This document shows positions 56,588-64,000 of a stretch of DNA of 64,000 bases, in pieces. The DNA lies in assembly GCA_029204225.1 (NCBI GenBank), contig MU832208.1, positions 1 through 64,000 of the forward strand, read 5' to 3'. Made by a program: the position numbers and the translations under genes. The DNA comes from Diphasiastrum complanatum (lineage: Eukaryota; Streptophyta; Lycopodiopsida; Lycopodiales; Lycopodiaceae). Each line of letters starts with the position of its first letter. Position 1 is the first letter of the stretch. Under the pieces are notes generated by a model. That model worked only from the letters and a program-made list of their open reading frames with translations. It was not told the origin of the DNA and made no database searches.

Positions 56588-58069
56588 GCAAGAGGAAGAT
56601 GAAGCAGTCTTTATGACCAAGGTCGAAGAACAACAAGATATTAATTCTTGGTATCTTGATTCTGGAGCAACTCAATACATGACTCACCATCAAGACTGGT
56701 TCAAAGATTATAAATCTTTCATCCACTCTCAAGTTGTGCAATTTGGAGACAGCTCATCACATTTGATCTAGGGTGAAGGAATAGTCAGAATCGAGTCAAG
56801 TTGTTGTCCAACATTCTCCACGTTCCAGATCTGACCAAGAATCTGCTCTCAATTAGCAGAATCAATGATTCGGGTCGGAGGGTCGAATTTGATACAATCG
56901 GTTGCACCATCCCTGACAAATCCTAAAAAGTTTTAGCTTTCGAGAGAAGAAGTGGCAATCTTTACAAACTCAGCCATTGTTATTCTTCCAGCAGTCAAGC
57001 TCTTCACACTTCTACTTTTGAATCAACTGATATGCTTTGGCATTTCAGATTAGGCCATTTGAACTTCAATAGTATTCACCAAATGTCGACTCAGAGATCA
57101 GTACAAGATTTGCCTTTCAGCAAGCCAACTTCTCCATGTGAAAGCTGTATAATCAACAAGCATGCTAGAAGTCCGTTCATTTCTGACTCAGTTCATACTT
57201 CCAAAGGCTTGCTAGGTCTCGTACATAGGGACATTTATGGCCCGATGCAAACTGCTTCCAAAGGGGAGCTCTATACCTCCTAACCTTCATCAATGACTTC
57301 TCTCAAAGGACTGCAACCTATTTTTTGAAGAACAAATCAGAGGCATTCAAATTTTTCATGCAGTACAAGGCATCTGCAAAAAATCAAACCCAGAGGAAGA
57401 TAAAACCTCTATGCACAGATGGAGGGAGAGAATTTATTTCCACAGAATTTAAGGAGTTCTGCAAGGCCAACAGAATACATTAACAATTCACAACTAGCTA
57501 CTCACCTCAGTTCAATGGTGTCACTGAACGAAAGAATTGGACACTCATCAAAAGTGCCAAAAGCATGCTGGCCCTTGTCTCTTTCTCGAAAAAATTCTGG
57601 ACAAAAGCTATTACTACAGTTGCGTATCTACAAAATCAATCCATCACCAAAGCCCTGAATGGCAAGACACCCTATGAGCTGTGGACAGGATTGAAACCAT
57701 CACTCAAGAATATTAGAGTGTTTGGATGCATTGCTTATGCTCAGATCCCCGAAGATCTAAGAAAGAAGCTGGATGACAAAAGCACAAAATCGATTTTCAT
57801 TGGCTACTCTCCAAATCACAAGGCATACAAGCTCTACAATCTAGAAACTAAAAAAACATTTATGAGTAGAGATGTCATTTTTGTGGAAGATCGATTTATC
57901 AACCACAAGGGGAAAGCTTGAGAAATTTTCGATCTAAATATTGAAGAAATTTTTGATCCATGTATCAAAAAATGCTCCGGGATCGAAAACCAGAAAATTG
58001 ATATTGACTCGAAAAATGAGTTAGAACCTCAATGGGTCGAATCACATCACCACTTCGTGGATTTTACAA

Positions 58070-58070
<1 letters not shown>
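56588..58070 (+). pseudogene. Protease and integrase of C6
   Basis: Protease: SWYLDSGATQYMTHHQDWF, with an intact Asp-Ser-Gly. Integrase zinc domain: MLWHFRLGHLNFNSIHQMST ... CESCIINKHARSPF. The core reads LVHRDIYGPMQTASKGEL (first Asp), CTDGGREFISTEFKEFC (second Asp) and, after a stop, YSPQFNGVTERKNW (catalytic Glu). The C-terminal part reads GKTPYELWTGLKPSLKNIRV, SIFIGYSPNHKAYKLYN and FMSRDVIFVEDRF. Frame changes or stops occur at about 56770, 56930, 57283 and 57481. At about 58070 the forward reading stops, and sequence of the inverted 3' end begins. Confidence 0.85.
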
Positions 58071-58745
<675 letters not shown>

Positions 58746-61700
58746 TTATTCTCCTTCTTACTAATTGACTAATCAATTTTTATCTTCATCCATTGTTTAT
58801 CCAATTTTGCGGATTTTTTCGTGTTTTTATACAGATTTACAAGTGTTTTTACACAGTCTACAAAAATACACGGAGTTTGACAACAATGTCGCCTTTTTCG
58901 TATTTTTTGCTTGTCAGAAATTGCGAGTAAATATGCAGTCGCATTTTTTTCTTTTTTTCAAAGAGCCTCAAATGTTAAGGAAATGACTCCGACAAAGTGT
59001 GGGCAACCCTAAATGAGATTTAAGGGCACTATCAGGTCTATCAGACCTATAAATTGATGGCCGGTGGCTTATGCTCCATCTCCATCAAGTTTGGAATATT
59101 TGACTTCTACAAACCAAGAAATCTTCATTCTTCTTAGGAACGGTATGAATGCTTCACAGAAGTCTAATAGACCATTTAAGACTGTTGGTAACATCACTTT
59201 TGAGCTTGGGGAGGTGTTTGATTGACTTTACATCATATGCCCTGCTAGAAGTGCACCCTACCATGGATTTTTGTGACACTCTGTTCTCACACATGTGAAG
59301 CCTAGGTGGAAGGCTGATGTGGCAAGCATCTCGGTCACTTGGTCTCTCTTCGTACTGTGCTTTACAATGCCTAATTTGGTGCACTATAGCCAAAATTATG
59401 GCTGTTTGGACAGTTTTGTGAGCAAAATGACAAAATCCGTAATTGTTACGATTGCATGCTAGTCTTTTCCCTAATTTGTGGTACTATGCTTGCATGGATT
59501 GATTGCGTGTTGATTCTGAGTGTGATTCTTCATGCATGAGGGATTTATAGTCGATTTGAGTGGTTATACACATGTGCTCTAACGATTGGGTCACAAATTA
59601 GTGATATTGGCTGACAAATTCCGTAAAACTGAAAGTTACATAAAAAATTCTGTAATGACATTTTGTGATTGATGTAGTGTGCTTTGCATGCCAGTTAGAC
59701 ATTGGTTTAGTAACATTAGGAATCGAACAATATTTCGATTTTTCAACTTTGATTCCCTATTGTACTAACAATATTTTCATCGGAATTTTTAAATTACGTA
59801 AATTGTGCCAAAACTCGAGATTTTTTGAAAAAAAAAACAAAATTTTCAATCATTTTTTCGCTATCTATGGAATGAGTTTAGATTAGTGAATTGACCATAC
59901 TAAATTTATTAGTCAGAGTTAGTCACAATGTTTTCACTAAAGCTAAAATATTTTCCGAGTATAGATAATTTTAGATTGACAAAAGGAACCGCAATGAATT
60001 TGCCGACAGTTTATACAATGTCATTTTAACTTTTGGAGTATGGTACTTCCAGGTTGAAGTTAAAATTTCATTTTTTTCTTTTCTATTGAATTTCATATTT
60101 GGTTAAAATTTGAAATTGGTTACTTGTCTGATATATTTTTGATGAACTGATCGTTAGAAATGGGTCAAATGAATGTTTGGACAAGATACTTGTCAAAATT
60201 GAATTTAAAAACCATCAAACAATATGAAATGGCCAGATAGAATGAGTGGTGATAGAACTCTTTATCTAGGAAGTGAAATCTCGTTGGATATAGTTTATGG
60301 GTTACTGAAATCCTAATGGTAGGATTTTCATTCATGTAATTTCATATTCTGACGTTTTGATAGTTTTTGTTAATATTGATGGAGTACTGCCAAACCGATC
60401 AATAAAAAAAAAAACAGTCCAATTTTATTGAAAAAATCGTAATTGATACAAACTGATCAATTTTTTTTTAAAAAAAAAACTGATTTCATTTCCTAGTTAA
60501 ATCCTATGGTGAAATGTGTGCAAAAGATCATATTAGTATTGTTTTTCATACTAGGTGATGATTTTTGTATATCAGGAATTCAACCCAGGTATAGGATAGA
60601 AGTAAAATTGTTTCAGACTTTTTTGTACAATAATTAACTTTTTACATTTACTAATGTCTGTACATCTTCTTAGTGCCTTAGCTAAAATAGATTTTCAGGG
60701 AACTGAAAATCCTAAGGGAGGAAGAAGAGTGTACATCAGAGGTAGTAAGTGGGCTCGAAAAATTTATTTCGCAGTTAGGATTTTGGTAGTCCATGAAAAT
60801 AATTGCTTAGTACTGGATATTAATTTCTTGGATTGAATTCATTTAGTTGAGATCATAACTGATATCTTTGTAACCATTGAGTTATCCACAGTTTTGGATG
60901 TCAATTGTGATGTTAGAAGTAGAATTTGATACATGGATTACATTGGATCCGTTAGTTGACAAAAGCTTGTCCCTAGAGTTGATGCATCAATAGGGTTTCG
61001 AAGCTTTTCACTAACCTGGAAGGATTGGAATGTAATATTGAAACATGTTAATTCTTCTGTTTAAATCATAGGATCGGGAATGGATCTATTGTATCCATCT
61101 GATAGGCATGCCAGTCATCTAAATAAATGGATTCTCCACATTTTTGGAAACAAGAGATAATATCTTATATGGACTATAGAATAGCTAGATGATCAGTGGA
61201 TATCTAGAATATCAGATAAGGCAATTAAGAGTTTTCTAAAAGGAAGAGCTGGTGGTATGGGACATCAGTAATTTTGGAAAGGAAATTCTATGACTGTAAA
61301 GATTTGATTATCAATGGAGTGTTTTAGTACCTAGTCATGATATGGAAAAAAGAAAAACCATTGATAAAATGTGGGGTATTTTGGAAATTTTTGAGGTTTA
61401 ATCTAGATCCCAATGTGGCATTACAAAATCAGAAACCCTCAAATCTATTTCTGGCTTTCTTAATCGATCCTTTACTTCCTAGTAATTTCTCGAATATAAG
61501 ACATCAGACTGGTTTATATGATTCTTTCCAGCATGAAGTTATTCTTCTGAAAGACTGTTATATCATATGAATTACTACTCTGGTGTGTAGACTTGGAATT
61601 TAGAAAAAATTCTAAGGTGATTGTGTTTCAATATCTTAAACCTAGAATATCTCTTTTACATAAACGGATTTTAGAGGAATGATAGTATTGTCACTCGGGT

Positions 61701-62941
61701 TGAAAGTATTTGAAGAAAAAGTCTTGGTTGTAATAGAGTGAAGCCTTTTATGGAAAGCACTTATAATTGACTTTTCATGGATTTGGATATTTTCATGTCA
61801 TCTTTCTAGTTAACTTTTATAAAAAATGATAATTTTTTTAAAAGGAGAGGGGATGAAACTATTTGAAGATCTGTTGGTTGCATAGTTTTTGGAAGAGAAC
61901 CAGTTGTGATATATATAGAAATGAAAGTAATTTTGGATAGATTCAGAATAAGATACCAAATTGGAACTTTTTGAATAAGAGAAATTCTCTAGAGATTGTG
62001 TGGAACAATCTAGAACTATAATTGGTTTGAAATTTGAATCATTATTTATAAGTAGTACAATGAAAGGTGAAAAGTTACTAATTTCATTTTAATTGGAGGA
62101 GGAGTAAGTTTGATCAGAGTTTAAGTCTGAGTGTTTGTATTAGATCAATCTAATCTTACTTTGAGTACTAGGATCAGAGAAGGGTTGATTGAGTGAAAGA
62201 ACTGGGTTGGAAAGTTGATGAGATAAATATATTATTCGTCTCAGAGATTTTCCGAATATGTTATTTACTCATGAGAAATAGAAATTCTTTAGTAGCTGAG
62301 TTACAAGATTCTCAGTGAGATATTTGATTAACATATGTGGATTCTGGAGAAATTTGCCAGATAAGCATGTGTTTATGTACTGGGTCATATTGAGATTATT
62401 GACATATGTGCACAATTAATCTTGTATGAATCTACTGTGTATTCCTGGTCGGTGAACATAATCATATGATCAAGTATTATTGAGACAAATACTTGCAGAG
62501 TTAACGGATCTTTTTGTGGAAGATTTACGGCTTAACTTATAAATGATTTAGATGAGGATCTAAATGTGGTGTTATACTAGTATAGTTGAATTTTGCACCT
62601 ATACATTTGAGATTTTTGAATCATTGGCAATCAACTTGAGAAGTTGGTTACTCCAGGATGAAGTTCATTGAGAAATGATCATTGTGAAAAGGATTCACCA
62701 GAGACTAACTGCTTTGAATAATATCGTTTGTAAAATGCATGATTTGTGAATAATCATGATTCATCAGTTAAAATTATGTGCATTGGATATACGATATTCT
62801 TGGTATAGAGTAATTATTACTTAAGGAATAGACTCAGATCATTGGTGATTGTATCCCAGAGACCTCAATAAGATAGTCTAATATTTGTGTGGTTGAAGAT
62901 GATTGTCATTATCATTTTGGTATGAATTCTGTCTATAATTA
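58746..62941. other. 4.2-kb AT-rich segment of unknown origin between RT and RNase H of the inverted copia half
   Basis: No retroelement domain, gene or LTR recognised on either strand. It has A/T runs (60400-60480), a short perfect hairpin AGGTCT-ATC-AGACCT (59034-59048) and only short open frames. RT ends at RPDIAF (62942) and RNase H begins at about 58745, positions normally only about 50 codons apart. The segment is therefore either an insertion or a heavily decayed region plus insertion. Confidence 0.55.
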
Positions 62942-64000
62942 CCAGTGGCATACAAAAGCTATGTCTGGTCTGGTATAGATCATCGCGTACATAAGAGATC
63001 TTATTATCGAATGATAATGATACTCACGCATCTGCTCCTTCTCTTCAACCATCTGAGGACATTGGTCCCCTTCGACAATTTGAGTCCTGGGTCCATTGGT
63101 GAGTGAGCTAATTTGCAATTCATCATATTATATCTGATTAAGACATTATGAATGTATCTTTGCTGAATAATGTAAATCAACTTCTATTTTTTGTCTCTTT
63201 GGATTTGAATACCTAGACAATAATGAGATGGAGAATAGCATTGTCTTAGCTTCTTTTATTAGATTGATACTATTGTTGAATATCAATGTGTCATCCACAT
63301 ACAAAGTGATGATAAAGAAGGTTGCACTAACTTGAAGTAGACATTAGAATATGAAGTGCTTGGTTTATAGTCGTGATCAATAAGAAAAGTGTTGATCCTT
63401 TGAAACCATGGTCAAGTAAATTGCTTCAAGCCATAAAGTGCTTTATGGAGTTTACATACATGATTCTGTTTACCTTCGATGTTATAACCTTTGGGTTGCA
63501 TCATGTAAATATCTTCTTCGATAACTCCATTAGGATATGTTGTTTGTACATCCATTTTATGTATTTCCAAATCTGTTGCAGCAGCAAATGACAATAGAAG
63601 TTCAATTGAAGAATGTTTAACTACTGGACTGAAAGTATCAGTGTAGTCGACATTATGTATCTGAGAAAATCCTCTGGCGATAAGTCTACCCTTTCTTTGA
63701 CTGATGCTTCCATCTGCCTTGTATTTGATTTTAAATATCCATTTGCAATCAACTATATTTCTGCTGATAGGTAATTCGACAATAGTCCAAGTCTGGTTCT
63801 TGATAAGAGATGAATACTCTTTATCCATAGCTTCTTTCCAGAGATTGGAATTGGGCTGACTGAGTGCCTCTTCGACAATAGTTGACTCTTGAACAAGGTA
63901 AGTTGCAGACTCGTCGATATACCTTATAGGTGGTTTGCATTCTCTTGTCGATCTTCTGGATAATGAGCGAAGTCAATTATTTTCATCATGCTGTAGTTGT
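62942..64000 (-). pseudogene. C8: inverted reverse transcriptase of the C6 family, entering the window edge
   Basis: Minus strand from the right edge: ATYLVQESTIVEEALSQPNS, EYSSLIKNQTWTIVELPISR, DCKWIFKIKYKADGSISQRK, RLIARGFSQIHNVDYTDTFS, HKMDVQTTYPNGVIEEDIYM and KLHKALYGLKQF. Past a stop at about 63410 come NTFLIDHDYKPSTSYSNVYF and ITLYVDDTLIFNNS (catalytic YVDD, about 63265-63300). Then LAHSPMDPGLKLSKGDQ-type sequence follows and RSLMYAMIYTRPDIAF at 62942. The 138-codon stretch 63828-63412 is open. The N-terminal part of pol, if present, lies beyond base 64000. Confidence 0.88.

Noticed and set aside
60654-60836. 60-codon frame with IRGSKWARKIYFAVRILVV
   Set aside because: Too short, no family recognised, and embedded in AT-rich DNA full of stops.

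Overview
This is a stretch of nuclear DNA from a land plant. The evidence is Ty1/copia and Ty3/gypsy LTR retrotransposons primed by plant-type tRNA sites, long (CT)n/(GA)n microsatellites, low GC, and one plant AP2/ERF transcription factor gene. The species cannot be named; a large repeat-rich genome such as a fern or gymnosperm would fit, but that is a guess. I see no CRISPR array, rRNA or tRNA gene.

Layout. 1-520 holds a decayed gypsy reverse transcriptase (RT) fragment. 521-6229 is almost gene-free, with microsatellites, small tandem duplications, the acidic tail of an unknown coding sequence (2736-3017) and an old copia LTR relic (5460-5760). 6230-42608 is a block of one gypsy family, here called A, with a tRNA-Asp-like primer site and an extra ORF downstream of integrase. 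Copy A1 (6230-17870) carries a small copia-derived insertion, C3a (9961-11553). Copy A2 (17226-35810) shares an LTR with A1 and is split by reverse-strand copia C1 (19334-31469, target duplication AAAAG). C1 is itself split by reverse-strand copia C2 (24184-30306, target duplication ACTCC). LTR divergence counted by eye (about 8% for C1, about 2.3% for C2) agrees with the nesting order. Then come a pair of LTRs with almost nothing between them (35189-36152), an inverted A fragment A3 (36153-41745), and a final LTR (41896-42608). 42609-43326 is a second copy of the C3 internal region.

44534-46003 (minus strand) is the only convincing host gene: a single-exon ERF factor of RAP2.11/ERN type, 489 residues, apparently intact. 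Degenerate repeats and a microsatellite lie upstream of it. 46980-50780 shows no gene.

50780-64000 is again copia debris: gag-protease of C4 (plus), gag-protease plus LTR of C5 (minus), and C6, whose 5' half (LTR, gag, protease, integrase) reads forward while its 3' half (RT, RNase H, polypurine tract, start of the 3' LTR) reads backward. That arrangement is best explained by an inversion inside one element. The inverted half holds a 166-nt (GA)n array inside RNase H and an unidentified AT-rich segment of about 4.2 kb between RT and RNase H.

Every retroelement reading frame carries stops, frameshifts or deletions, so none looks autonomous. No new defence or metabolic system is visible. The most unusual signals are a CpG-containing CTTCG motif array in the non-coding parts of family A, the coiled-coil ORF after integrase, two matching hairpins in the C5 LTR, and the two intra-element inversions.
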